DNA of 64,000 nt. It comes from Xanthostigma xanthostigma. Taxonomy: Eukaryota; Arthropoda; Insecta; Raphidioptera; Raphidiidae. Below, one piece after another: positions 44,277 to 57,599 of the stretch (position 1 is its first letter; the number at the start of each line of letters is the position of its first letter). The notes beneath the pieces were generated by a model. It saw only the letters and a program-made list of their open reading frames with translations. It was not told the origin of the DNA and did not search any database. Position numbers and translations under genes: made by a program. The stretch lies in contig OY754468.1 in the NCBI GenBank assembly GCA_963575645.1, forward strand, positions 17,260,465 through 17,324,464, written 5' to 3'.

Positions 44277-44945
44277 ATCACAATAAAGAAAAAACACCTG
44301 AAAATGCAGGCTTCTAGCTTTATCCACAACAAAATAACAAGGGGTGGAAAGTGCCTTGAGTGGTTTCGAGAAAAGGATGGTACGGCTACGCTTTTGTTTA
44401 TTTGCTCTTGTTCAACTTGGCGGGGGCACTGCCGTGCCTTTAGATATAAATACATTTATTCCACAATATTTTTGACGCTTTAAATAGACATTTAACAATA
44501 ACGGTTATTATTGTAACCACGGCAACGAAAAAAATAAATAAAAATTTTTGGAGCATACAAATAATTTAAGAATTACAAGACGCAAATTTTATAATATATT
44601 ACACCTCGGCGTTAAAGTATGAAAATCAATATATATTTTGAATGACGTTTCGAGACTAAATTAGCGACCTTTCACTACAAGGTCCGTAGATAAAAAATAA
44701 TTTATTCGACAAATTTTGATTGAGATTTGATATCTGAGTCAGTTAAATTAGCAATCAAAACTAAAAATTTATAGTTAAAAAAAAAACTAAAACCACGCTT
44801 ATATCATCACACTAAAAAGTATAAAATGCTTTCTTTTATTCTATAATGTTTAAAAACGTGGGACACTCACTTTACCTATATAGTATTTAATACTGCGAGT
44901 GACCCAGGCGTTTAAACGTTATTGAAGAAAAAGAAATGTATTTTC
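44277..44945. other. No gene recognised; imperfect hairpin near 44870
   Basis: AACGTGGGACACTCAC (about 44853) and GCGAGTGACCCAGGCGTTT (about 44896) form an imperfect stem. Otherwise AT-rich. Confidence 0.4.
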
Positions 44946-44949
44946 TAGT

Positions 44950-45745
44950 GTTTTTTTCTCAGTCTAAAGATCTCAATTTCTAACTTGCGAACTGAAGTGA
45001 GTCCGTCTGTCAAGATCCTTTTTCTCAGGAACGCGTGGAGGTATCAAGTTGAAACAAATATCAAATACTCAGGCCTGCAATCCCAGAGCTGTGAAAAAAA
45101 AACTTCTAAGTTAACGCAATCAAAATACGGCCGTTTATGTCGCATATTGTGACATAATCAAAACCTATATGATACTTCCCGTTGACCTAGAATCATGAAA
45201 TTTGGCAAAAAGCAATGTCTTATAACATAAGTAAAGGGAAAAATCAGAAAACCGCGAATTTTTAGTTACATTTTTTTGTTGTAACGGTGTCAATTTTTAC
45301 ACACAATACATTCAATACTATACGTATATAAACCACAACAACGTGCTACGCACGTACGTAGTAACAGTTTTAATACAAAACAGGTGCCCGCTAGCAATGC
45401 GCATATACAGAAGTATATTATATTCGATCATTTATTAAAATACAATTATGAGAGCTCTCGCATACAAAACGGACGACCGCTAGGCGCTATATGCTTTTTT
45501 GGTGTATGTAAATAAATGGTTTTAAAGTTAAAAATCTCTGTTATTAAAAATTACCGTCACATTGCGATTATCACCTTATTTGCAGCTGATAAACTTACCG
45601 TGACCTATGTCGATGCATGGGGACAAAAGTTTTCCAACGGCAAATCTTCGAGACCCGATTACCATGGTGGACGAACTATTTACATACCTACAAGTTTGTA
45701 CGGAATCCTCGGTGCGTGAGTCCGACTCGCACTTGACCGTTTTTT
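44950..45745 (+). repeat. Dispersed repeat, lepidopteran type
   Basis: Contains ACGGCCGTTTATGTCGCATA, CTTCCCGTTGACCTAGAATC and ATGAAATTTGGCA, and ends GAGTCCGACTCGCACTTGAC then a T-run. I recognise these phrases as very common in moth and butterfly DNA. The 67-residue frame 45516-45719 lies inside and is not a gene. Confidence 0.6.
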
Positions 45746-46050
45746 TTCATTAGATACACCTGTGCACGTATTCTCTCCATTTCTTGTGCATTAGCTGTAA
45801 GCAGTTTATCTTAATCTGAAATCTACTAAGTTAGAGATATATCTACGTTTTCTCCACCATTGCACCGTTACTTCCACCATCAATTTTGTTTACTTGTTTA
45901 ACTTGTTATATAACTATTAATACTTAGTTAAAATATCATAATGTTGTTTTGTCATCAAAACTACATACTACCCTTAAGTTTCAGCGCAATTAAACACTTA
46001 AAAGAGGGTGAAAATCGAATTTCAATTTTTTTTACAAATAGACTTATTAA
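45746..46050. other. AT-rich, nothing recognised
   Basis: Includes a stretch at 45930-46020 with weak similarity to the dimeric repeat at 50.3 kb. Confidence 0.4.
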
Positions 46051-46511
46051 AAACAAAGGGCTAGTTGTCAAAATCCTTTTGTAATGTTAATTTTAACTTC
46101 CGACCCACAAAAACATGTGTTGTTTGAAATTAAAAAAAAATATTTTTTGAACATCCCCTCATCCCACAAAAATGACTGCTTTTCATGCTTGTTTAGCGGC
46201 CGTAAAATTACTCATTTAGCAATAGTGCGTAAATTAAAACAAAAAAATGCGTTTTAACTACTTCAACAGTATTTTACATAAATGGCCTGTCATTTATACA
46301 ACTGTATGACGATTTCAAAAGCCCTTTTCTATTTGGCCCAAAACTTTTGAATGAAATGTCCCAATCACCAGACCTGGCAGATATTACAAATAAAATTTTG
46401 AATTTAAAACTACAGAAAAAAAAGGTTAATAAAAAATATTGTGTAGATACAAAAGGCAATTTAGTACCAAAAATTTCCACCCATGTCTGTGTTGACCAAT
46501 TGAAGTTTTAA
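46051..46511 (+). pseudogene. Unrecognised coding-like relic in two overlapping frames
   Basis: Frame 1 (46051-46257) is open for 68 residues and includes FSGRKITHLAIVRKLKQKN. Frame 2 (46233-46511) is open for about 92 residues, includes INGLSFIQLYDDFKSPFLFG and ends STHVCVDQLKF. Together they look like one protein interrupted by a frameshift at about 46233-46257, and an AATAAA signal follows at 46632-46637. I do not recognise the family. It could be a transposase relic, a last exon, or chance. There is no ATG at a sensible place. Confidence 0.3.
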
Positions 46512-48400
46512 AAATATGATTTATATTATTTAATTTTTGTTTTAAACTATTGTTAGTACAGCTGGGCAGGAGTAAGACCAAACTTTATTTGAACGTGCAC
46601 CTATTGTCTAAATCTTTTTTATATTTAGAGCAATAAACATTTGTGTATTTATATATTTATATCAGGCATTATTTTCAACAGCAACAAAAAAAAAACGTAA
46701 AGTTCGAACTGCCGAAAATTTTTAAAACTGAAAATTATGGGAAAATCAGCTTTTATATAGAAGGTACCTGTAAAAAATCTAAAATGTATTGGTATTGTGA
46801 CTGTGCCGTTTTTCCATGATGTCACCTGTATTTACTACCTTCTAGATTCATAAATTATTATTTTGTTAGTGAAAAACATTTCTTATAACGTCTTATAAGT
46901 TGCATCCTATTTAAAATTCCAAATTCACATAAAAAATTCTAATCGAATTTCTCTTTGAAATTGTCTTATGATTTAATCTGAAAATATAAATCTCAGTCAA
47001 AATTTTGATGTCGGCTTGTTATTATTCGTAGACATACCCTATGGGAAAATAAATTTCTATATGTAGGGATTTATACAGTAACAATTATGAAAAAGTTTGG
47101 ATTTTCTTATATAGCTTCAACTTTACGTAAAGAACGGAAAATTTAAGAAAACGAGAGTGACTAAAAATAAAAATGTAAATAAAAAATATGTATTGTATTA
47201 TCAATTATGAAACTTGCCCTGTGATTAATACGAGAGGATCTAAAAATGTTTTTACATGATTTAAGATTTTTTACTGTGAGAAATTCTTCTTGCATTACGT
47301 TAATCCATACGTGGATTTAGCGTAAGTCTGCTTTATAAATATGTCTAAATATTCCAGTAGCTTATTCCTATATTGAAGGTTTATATACCCACCAACATCG
47401 GATTAGATTAATATCGAAAAAATAATCCGAAAAATATGAACCCATTTCCTTGTAGGTTAACTAAATAAAAACATAAATAGAGAAATGATTGACATGTTCC
47501 CTTGTGAAGCCCTTTATATCCAATTAAACAAGTAAAGAAATGTGTTTCTACAATATGCAGAGGAGTTTATGTTGATATACATGTACCTAAAAAAGTTTTA
47601 CTCCCGTGACAGAATTTAGTATTGTGTGTTTTTTAAGTTAGGGTAGTATATTAAAGAATAAAGACAAACATTCAATAAGTATGTCTTACTGATCACATCA
47701 ATTAGAACTGTTTAAAACCAATTTAACGCACATTATAGCCGCTACAGTTAAGTGTGTCTTTAAAAAAATAAAAACAAATTTATGCTCAGATTCTGATACG
47801 ACTTTGAGATTTAAATCTCGATTTAAGAATAACAAATGCTTTCAACTGAATATTTAGTTGAAAACAAATGAGTAGGTAATGACATTCTTAAATCTAAATT
47901 TAAAGAACGCGCATTCTATACCAGCACTAGCAGCACATCACAAACCAGGAAAGGCAGTTAGCGAAGGTACCCATGTAATTTGACGGAGTTTCACACACTA
48001 AATCAGCACCTGCAACCAGCATAGACCATCTTAGAGTTGGACCGATCTAGTGTGCTAGTGATGTGTCGTTTTCATTAATTAATTATCGTGAATCGGATTA
48101 ATACAAAACCTTTTCTTCCTGGCTTCTTACTCTTCACACAACACCGTCGAAATAAAAAAAAATCTACCATGAAACTACACACGTCCATATAGCATAGTCA
48201 CTAGTTGAAGACTGCCAAATGTCTGCCTCATACGGAACCTGCACTAAAAGTTGCTGATCCTTGTTGGCTTGTGCTGGTATACTGTGCAAAATCGTGCAAG
48301 TTGCAAGCTCATGGTCTGTACTTTTATGGTGTGCATCGTCTTTTAAAGCTCAAAGAAAGCGAGCATTTTCAAACATCTTTATTTTTATATAAAATTTCCC
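46512..48400. other. No gene recognised
   Basis: About 1.9 kb of AT-rich sequence. A 97-residue frame at 48205-48498 shows no motif and runs into MITE copy E. Confidence 0.4.
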
Positions 48401-48406
48401 GATGGA

Positions 48407-48971
48407 ACCATTCCAACTTCAAATTTTTTTTGACATTTGACATAGCTACAATAAATAAAATTATTCGTAACGTGTGCGATGACGTGGGTAAAGATTAGTA
48501 ATATTTGCTATTCGTTTGTATGGCTAAAACCTGGTTTCAGATGTAAAAATTAACCAAAGCACGATTCCTTTTTTTCTGTTTTACATATACTCAGAACAAA
48601 AGATTAGCTGATTTTTTTTCAAAATATTTCCGAAACTATGAAATTTACAAAAAAATATTTTTAACAAAATTTCTGTGTAGAAATAATAAACCGTCATGAA
48701 AAGTATAGCGTTATAATAAAAAAATAACAGTATTGTAGCACATACATCTCTTCTGCAATGCCTCGACTGTCTCCGAAATCAATAGGGCTCTTCATATTTA
48801 TATACCAAACATTCTCCCAAAATATTATGGTTGCAATCCGTTTATCCGTTTGAGCTGTATTGTGTTCACAGACAAACAGACGCATAGACAGTTTCTCAAA
48901 ACTAAAAAGTATTGCAATATATTGAAAAGTGAATTTTGATTTAAATTCCCTACTTATGGTGTTGGAATGGT
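48407..48971 (-). mobile_element. MITE family 1, copy E (complete, reverse)
   Basis: ACCATTCCAAC at 48407-48417 and its complement GTTGGAATGGT at 48961-48971 define an 11-bp perfect terminal inverted repeat and a 565-bp element. Internal blocks match copies A-C in reverse (TTTCCGAAACTATGAAATTT; CAGACAAACAGACGCATAGA). Non-coding. No target duplication evident. Confidence 0.8.
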
Positions 48972-50012
48972 AAAATGACATAAAAATTTGTGAGATTCTG
49001 GAGACAGTCCTCTAATCATCAATAAAAAAATAATTTTTATCCTAATTGTCTAAACAGAAAATTTAAACTCTACAGATTAAAAAAAACAACAAATTTTGAA
49101 CTATTTATGTTGATTCGTCAATCAGTTCCAGTTCAAAAAGTGGATTTTAATTTTTTTTTTTGCTCAATTCAAATATGCACAGTACACAGTGTAGGTACGT
49201 GAAAAGTTAACTTATGTGGTACCTATCCGATAAAATAAGTAAACTCAACTTTGGCAGTATAGCGCTTCAGTTCAAGAGCATGTTTGTAACGCACAATATT
49301 TAATTCCTCGATGCGTTCACATCAGAATCTATCAGATCAGCCTGACTGGACAAAGTGAGATGGGAACAGTGACTACACAGAGTAGAAGCCTTGTTCTCAG
49401 TAGCATTGACAGACATCTGCTCCTTCACAAGCATCCCAGGTAAAAAGTGGGCATCATCTTACATTGCATTATGTAATATACACACGTGTACTTATTACAC
49501 TCTCCGTTCACATTTTTGTACCGTGAGAAGGGGGCAGCTACTCAGCGGGTTCGGCTAAAAACAATTTGAAAAAGTGAACTCTTCTTGCAATGTTCTTGTA
49601 CTCATAGTACCTATCTATACTATTTTAATGCATCGAAAAATTTCACTGCAAAGAAGACCGAAACGAAAGTAAATTTGTTTTTATTGACTAGATAATATGA
49701 TAATAATCCCTTACCACAAATTAATTTATTTTCATTAATGAATTGCAGTGTCCAAATAGTAATGTTGCCATGAATGTTACAAGGAAATTCCGAAAATTTC
49801 AAGGTGTGAATTTTCGACATAATGAAAATTTTATTACGTTGAATTAAGGAGCCTAACAGACAATAAACTTTGACTTACAGAGGCTAGAGTGCACGTGAAT
49901 TACGTCAAGTTTTAGAGTTCTCGAGCTTCTTCGAGCTACATATATGTATTTATAATAAAAATAGGTAATAACACTTTTAAGTTAAACGCTTTTATTGTAC
50001 AATCGATAATGC
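48972..50012. other. No gene recognised
   Basis: Only short frames without motifs. Confidence 0.4.
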
Positions 50013-50016
50013 ACTG

Positions 50017-50229
50017 AAAACTAGGAAATAAAGATGAGTTGCCGTAGGGGGCTTTGATTAAACTAAAATATAATTGTGGGGAGCATTTATAATTACATTA
50101 TAGTCGAATAAGACGTTTGAAAGCTAAATATTATTTCCAATCTCAAACAGACGAAAGTTTTCTACAAAATTCCCCCACGATTTTATCTTAGTTTAATCAA
50201 AGCCTCCTATATATTTATTTTCTAGTTTT
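50017..50229. mobile_element. Foldback MITE with two-part inverted repeats
   Basis: The inner inverted repeat GGGGGCTTTGATTAAACTAA (50047) pairs with the right arm ending CAAAGCCTCC (50207), both bordered by TA (50045-50046, 50208-50209). Outside, AAAACTAGGAAATAAA (50017-50032) pairs with TTTATTTTCTAGTTTT (50214-50229). The two inverted repeats are separated by 12 and 4 bp respectively. Non-coding. Confidence 0.75.
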
Positions 50230-50299
50230 AAGTACATTAACTTAAACTTAAAAGTTTTTTATCTATTTTTATTTTTAAGTTTCTTGTGTGCCTTACTAA

Positions 50300-50600
50300 A
50301 AGTGCGATTTGTGTTCGGACGAAAGCTGGAACGGTCAGTTAGTTATTATAATATTGTATTGTCATCGGAACTACATACGTGTGTAAAATTTCAACTCAGT
50401 CAGATAAAGAGAAGTAGCTGAAAAAGCTATCGCACGCTTTATTAAAAAAGCGATTTGCAACCGGACAAAAGCCGGAACGGTCAATTAGTTATTACAGTAT
50501 TGTATTATCATCGGGACTGCATACCTATGCAAAATTTCAAGTCAATCGGATAACGGGAAGAAGTTGAAAAAACTGTCCCAAGATTTGAAACAAAGAAATA
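50300..50600 (+). repeat. Dimeric repeat, ~145-bp period
   Basis: GGACGAAAGCTGGAACGGTC and GGACAAAAGCCGGAACGGTC, each followed by TTAGTTATTA, ..TATTGTATT.TCATCGG and GCAAAATTTCAA-like blocks, show two adjacent diverged copies. Confidence 0.7.
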
Positions 50601-52340
50601 TACGGAGTCAGTCTAAATAAAAGCGTTTAAAAATCATAGAAGTCGTAGACAATATTTAGATGGAGTTATAGAGTTTAACTAGTTCGAGATATAGAGTCGT
50701 GTGTGTTTGAACAGAAAAGAACGGCTGATTTCTTTGACTAAGACAGAGTTTTCACTGTATATAAGAAAGGATTTTAAATTGCCATTACCAAACATCGAAT
50801 TGGAAACTCGCAGATTCACTTTAACTGTGTAAGTTGAGTTATTAGTTAATGGTACCATATTGCTTTGCTGATATCTAACTCGATCCATCCCCTGACACAA
50901 AATAGTAGTTTTTAAAAAATATCTTGAGCCCAATTAATTGATTTGGATCAAATATTCGCCTCCAGGACGCTCATATTTCAAGCAAATAGTGGCTGATTTA
51001 AATTAATGTTAACTAATAATTAATCCACTACAACTGTCAAAATTACAATTTGAAAATACAATGTATGGGTGCATTTCATTGGAATAAGAAAATTATATTA
51101 TAAAATGTATAGCTTTAAAATGTCACTTCAATCTTTGTTTGAGTAGGTATTATATTTGAAGAAAAAAAAGTATTATATTTGAAGAAAAGCTTGTTCATTT
51201 TGAGATAAGTTGTATAAAAAGATTGTTTATTGCTATAAACAATGGTATAATTTACTGAGAATGTAGGTATCGGAAATATTAATTAAAATTTCACTTTTTG
51301 ATATGATTATAATTTACGACAAATGAGAAACCCATAACAGCTACTGATTGTATACCGTCAGTAAAATTTAATTTATTTTCTGGTCTTTTTTATACCCCTG
51401 CAATCTGACACATATTTAAGCTGCACTTTATTTCTCCCGTGATAGTACTAGTACGCTTATATTAAAAAAAATTACATTAAAAATAAACAGATTTTACCAA
51501 CTGATCTATTACCAACGGAAATCAGTGCTTCGTAAAGTTCTAATAATTATTTATCCAATTGTAACGAAGTATTTTTTTAAGTAAGTGTCTCCATCTGTTT
51601 TTAAGCTAGTTTCTCTAATTCAAGAGTGTAATCGTAGAACAAAATTACATAGCGAGTGCATATAGACCCCTTAAAAGGTTTACTATTTTTCGTCAAGGCT
51701 AAGACACAGTAGGTATCCACAACACCTGGAGAGCTAAACACCATCAAATTTGGTTTGTTTAAAGAAGTGTCATTGCATGCCAATTGTGTATTACTGCAAC
51801 GGCAGGGTTCCTACTTTAACTGCACAACACACCATATTTCATAACAACGTTAGAACGTTGTGTTTCTGTCCTCTGGACCACTGGTAATTCGATATTCGTA
51901 ATTAGGTACGACGCACGTCACACCCACCCAAATTGGCCAGAAAACAATTCTTAAACTAAGATTTTTTCTACTGTGCGACCGCCATTTTTATTCCACGAAA
52001 ATTTTTGCAGCTTAGCACTCGCAAGATTAGGACAAATCGAATGACACCTCGATTATGAAAATCGACCACATATATTTGGCTCTAAGGAACTTGAATAAAT
52101 ACTACACCCATACATGCACACGTATTGCATACACCACACATAGTCTAACCAAAACTTTTCATTTATAAATGATCCAATTTCAATTGTCCATTCAAACGTG
52201 GCGTCGTGAAGTATGATAGTTTACGACAATATACCGCTTGAACCATAACACTTTTTTTTCGTAGTTAATATTAAAAATATTTGTTTTTTAAATGAACCGC
52301 CTTTAAGAAAAGGTTCACTAAAAAACTTAAAATAATGGTT
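50601..52340. other. No gene recognised
   Basis: AT-rich. Frames at 50679-50933 and 51601-51783 (minus) have no motif. Confidence 0.4.
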
Positions 52341-52345
52341 TGAGG

Positions 52346-52396
52346 TCGGCGTCTATTTAATTACTATCACGTTTTATGTCCTTAAATAGACGCCGA
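52346..52396. repeat. 15-bp perfect hairpin
   Basis: TCGGCGTCTATTTAA (52346-52360) and TTAAATAGACGCCGA (52382-52396), loop 21 nt. Confidence 0.9.
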
Positions 52397-55300
52397 ACTT
52401 ACATGTTTGGTTTTTTACCCTTTTTAGAGGTTCCATTTTTTTGAAGTTTTCATTATTTTTTACTTTTTAGTTTAAAGCAAGGCATTGAAGTCGAATTTGG
52501 TTTTTTTGTTAAAAATATTTTTTTTTGTAAAAAATTACTGAAAGCGATATTGCTAAAATTTCTATGGGACCAACTTTGAGGCATACCTTCTCTATCGAAT
52601 AAAAAAGAAATATTGAAATCGGTTCACAGTCGGCGAAGATATCGACGGATACAAATACAAATACAAATATACAAAAAAAAAATACCATCAAACATATTCA
52701 CTTTTTGTTTGCTTTTGCGTTTTAAAAATAGGTCGCCAACCAGACAAAAAATTGAACAAAAAGTGAAAATCTTTCATTTTCATATTGTTTTATTCTTCTT
52801 ACCCAAGAAAGTTTTTCACGGAACCATTATTATTTCATCACGTCTGTCCATCCGTCTGTTCGTAGGTATATTATAGCCTCATAACTCGGCCATATTTTCA
52901 ACGATTCGGATGAAATTTTACAAGCAGGTTTCTTATGTGTACCGCCATACAACTGTGTAATGAAATTGCAAAAAAAAATTATATATATAGCTTTCCATGC
53001 TGAGGGATGACATTTTTTATTTTACCTCATTCCATGGGGTACATATCGTTGGATAGGTCTTTAAAAATTTAATAAAAGTTCTTAAGTAACTTTTTTCTTA
53101 GATAAATATTTCTCGAGATATAAGCTCCTAAAATCGTTAATAATATTTTCAAGGGCGACTGGAAAAGGGAAGCATAGAGATATTTCCGCTAACGTTTCAT
53201 GTATTGGCATATAAAACGTCATAGCTTTCAATGGAAATTTTTTTTCTTCTAACATGAGGCTTTAATGTCACCGTTTCTTGGACTATTATAATAATTACAT
53301 ATGTTTAAATTATATTATGTGAAATATCCAAAAATACTAAATTTCCCCTTGAGTTGGCAACATTATAGGTATTAGGCATTTACCTATCTAGTTGTTGCGC
53401 GGGCAGAAAAAGTTCCACAAGGCTTAGACCTGTGACCCGCAATATCTGTAGTGGTGTGTTCATAGAGTAGTAAAGTAGATACACATACAGAGAGACACCG
53501 GTGTTTGTGCAATGTGTTGTGTTGAGAAAACGATATGTTTGTGTTCGGATGATGAAAGCAAATGTTTATTTTGTGCGTGAATGCCAAATATGTACGTAGC
53601 TCTAGGTACATAGACAGTGACGCGCAGCAAATCCTTTTGAAACTTTCTTAAAGAAAAAAATACATATGAGTAGGCGTTAAGGTGTATATGCAGCTAAACT
53701 TTAAAAAAATAATAATTTATTTGCAAGTCGGTGAAGAAGAAACAAATAGAATGTTTCATATAAGTACTTATTTTTCAAATTTAGGTAAGTATACAAAAAC
53801 TTGAAAACTATCTTTCGGGACGCTCGACAGCACCGCTCACACAGTTGGCCTGAAAGTCAGTCGTTACAAAGATATGGATAATAACTATTTTTATAACTAT
53901 AAGTAGGTACCGCAAATACCCTTTTATAAGTAGAAAAAACACTTTCTGTCTCTAACGCATTATAAACAAACATATAAATATTTTAATTTAATTTCCAATT
54001 AGTCAAAACATTAATTAATTTATCACTGCTGCTGATCTGCCTGGATTTTACAATATTATTCCCCAATAGCTACTTCCATATCATGAATTATTGTATGAAA
54101 TAAAAACATACATACGTCATTTAGGAATAATAAAATTGTACCTAACTGAAGTAATGGTAAGCCTAGATTGTTACTGTCCATATTTGTATAATAATTAGTG
54201 ATAATATTCGACGTCTAAAAAATACAAAAATTGTAAGCACGATCTCAAACGTTAAAAATTCATCTGACCTTTACAAAATGTGGACATTAGAACATTGAGT
54301 CATAGTTATATGGTAATAATAATCACAATTTGACCATTCAAACATGGAAGCATGTATTTTGATATTTTCTCGTCACGTGTGGCACAAGGATTAATAACTT
54401 GTCTCAATATTTTTGGGTAGGTATGTGACTTGATTCATTTTTGAACAATTCATAAATAGTTGACGTTAAGATTTAGATCCTGATTACAGCGTCCAAAGCA
54501 AATGGGAGAGAAGAAACTGTAAAATCTATACTATTGCATATTTCAAAAAGCGCTTTAGGCGTTCTTCAAAATTAAGCTATTTTGTTTTTTTTTTGTACCT
54601 ACTAGTACTAGAGATAGTTTTACCTTGTGTGAAATTTACGACTGAGAGGCCGCGAAGTCCTTATTTTGCTTTCTTTAAACTAAAAAAGTTACAATAACAA
54701 CGAATAGTAATTAACAAGGCATTTTGTTGATACCGGCATAAATTTCTTAATAATTTTATTTAAATATCTATGGATTAATTTTTAAAAATTAAAACAATTT
54801 TCTACTCACACCTACACCACTGACCATCTAATGCACAAATCGTTCCGTTTAGAAACTTATTAATATATAAAACACAAACAGATAATATTACGTCAAATAT
54901 TTGAATACAAATACTAAATATTTAGTAGCATTAGTAAATTTAAAAGAAACTTATTTACATAAAAAATATTTAACTCAAAAAATGTGCTACTTCAACTTCA
55001 AATATTATGAAAATATCAAATTCAAATATTATTTCCCCTAATGAGGTAATATGTCCTTTCTACCAACAACAAAAAAAAGAAACAGTTACATGAAAATATA
55101 AAAAAGTTTGAAAATGGTTATATTGGTGGTAATAGAAAAAAAAACAGTGGTAGCCAATAGTTGAGAACGAAAAAGTTTTAAAGAATCTATTCCTAATTTT
55201 TGCAAGTTTTTTACACCTAGACAGAAGGACGCATTTCCACAATTTTCTATCTGTATTCTGTGCTGCCATCAATAAACTAGTGGGTCGATTTTAATGAAGC

Positions 55301-57225
55301 GTGATATCAGTTAAGGTATATTTTTATAACGTCTATATTTGAAATGGCAAAGTTTTGTTTAAAATTCTGATCAATTTTTATTATTAGACATTATAAAATC
55401 AACGTATTACTAAATTTCATAAATTTTCAAATTTTTCCAAAAAAAAAAACAACAAATAATTGTAAACTTCTAAACCTATTATTTTTTTTTCAAAGTGATC
55501 ATGCATATTAATCAAAAGAAAATACTTTTAATCTATAAAATCATAACATTTTTATTCCGAGCTTCCACTAATGATCTCAGCTGCCAAGCGTCTATAATCT
55601 ACTCCTCTCTGTATCCCAACGGAAGAGAGGGGGGATAGTTCATCATGCAACTATAGCAGAAAGTTGGCAATTGTGAACGAGTGTGGCTACAATTTCACGA
55701 GTCACACTGCCAATTACTACACACAGTACATTTTGTAATAAGTGCCATTGACAAGGATGGGCACGTACTCCAATCCCGAATGCTCCAATTTTAAAAAATA
55801 TCTTTATATAACGACAAGTTCACCACAAACAAACATAACAGCCAATTATAGTGTCTTAAAGTTTGAACTCTTATTTTAATGCTGCCAAACGGAGAAGTAT
55901 GAGAGCTTAGCGTAGAATACAAGTGGGATTGTTTCTGAAGCTTTCAGGAACAATTTAGTTTCAGCTGAAAATAACAGAAAATTAAGGCAATTTTTGAGAA
56001 TATTTACTTACTATCAGTACTTATAAGATTGGATGACTAGACCGATCAAAATTTGAATTGTTGATTTAAGTTTGTGTTGGTTGTTTTGTTATAGCATAAG
56101 TACTTATATTTTGTGTATGGCATCTGGTTGTTAATTTTTAAGTTTAATTAAACTTTAACTAAAAATATGTACGTTAAACGTAAACTATTGTTTCATTATC
56201 TCAGTCGTGTTGATCGGTTACCCCCCCTCCCATTGAAAAAACAAAACTAAATAGATTGTAGATTACAAACGCTAAAGAGCTCAGTTTATCAGCGAACAAA
56301 ACGTAAAAAATAGCGTTAAAGGAAATTATAGGTTACGCAAACTATCAAATATAATTTACATAAGTCTCGTAGGATGGCGCTTTTCTTTCACCAGAAAAAA
56401 ATTCCTAGGGGATGAAAACGCCTTACTTTTGGTCTGCGCCTGCGTGATTTTTTTTCGTCAGTGGCATGCGAATGTCATCTTTCGTCCGCGAATGTAATGC
56501 ACGATGTGTCACGTTACCTCTGCTTCCGATGAAATTTGAACCCAAATACTGGATTGTAAACATATTAATAAACACTGCTCTACCGATATGGCATCATAAA
56601 AATAACACCTTTTTATCCGTTGATGGTGTCTGAGAACCGGACCATTTTACACTTCTGTAAGACGACTAAAAATTTACAACCTGACAACCGTACTTAAGTC
56701 GTAAATGTTAATTTTTCACCCGCAGTTCTCAGAACTCTCACAGTGAGAGGTGCGTGTAAACATTCAAACTGCCAAAGTCACTTAAATATACAAGAAATAT
56801 AAAAAATATGTTAACAAACTTGTTAACGTATCATTGTTCTACAATTAGTAATTTCAATTTTTAAAATAAAACCTTTTTGCGCACGGTAGAGTGAATTGTA
56901 TTCCTGATGTAAAGTTGCAACAATGTGACCATGGCATAAAAAATCATAAAGCATAATTTATATAAGTATATTATCTTTATATTGTATACAATTCCGGTGT
57001 GCGTAGGTTCCTAATTCTTCTCCTTATAAACGGCCTGACCGATTTTGATGATTTTTTTGTACTTATGAGTTCACTTGGATAGTTCTTAGCTATAGTTGAA
57101 TCCGGTATGTGGCGCTGTAAGAGTTACTCCAACAAAATATTAAAATATGTCCTTTACATTGAACTACCAGGCAAGTCCGTAGAGTTTAGTCAAAAAAGTA
57201 ATTAAAATAATAATGAAAATTATAA
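52397..57225. other. Long stretch without recognisable genes
   Basis: About 4.8 kb. Minor items: three ACAAAT units near 52653; a decayed dispersed repeat at 52805-53240 (CGTCTGTCCATCCGTCTGTT); AT-rich low-complexity blocks at 54890-55030; a segment at 57000-57125 sharing TTAGCTATAGTTGAA with 35227. No frame above 90 residues carries a motif. Confidence 0.45.
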
Positions 57226-57229
57226 TACC

Positions 57230-57334
57230 ATGAAGGAAGGTTTTGGTTGAGGATCATAAATAAGCTTTACCAATGTTACGCTAGTGGCCAACGTTTCGAA
57301 AAATTTATGATCCTCAACCAAAACCTTCCTTCAT
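57230..57334. repeat. 32-bp perfect hairpin (foldback)
   Basis: Arms 57230-57261 (ATGAAGGAAGGTTTTGG start) and 57303-57334 are exact inverted copies, with a 41-nt loop. Confidence 0.95.
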
Positions 57335-57599
57335 CGTAACATTCTATTGGATCAACACTACTTTATGGTGAAGTAAATTACAATAATAAAATTATTAATA
57401 ATGGACGATAATTTTATTTATTGAAAAAATTAGTTAAATTACATTTTATAAAACCATATTATTTTCATAGATCAAACTTTTCATAAAGAACAAATTATTA
57501 AATTTATTTTTTCACCTTTAGAACAGCTTTTATTTCATGTCTCTTTTCTTTCTTGTGTGTTGTTTGTATACAAAGCATAGTAATAGCAGTTTTAATAAA

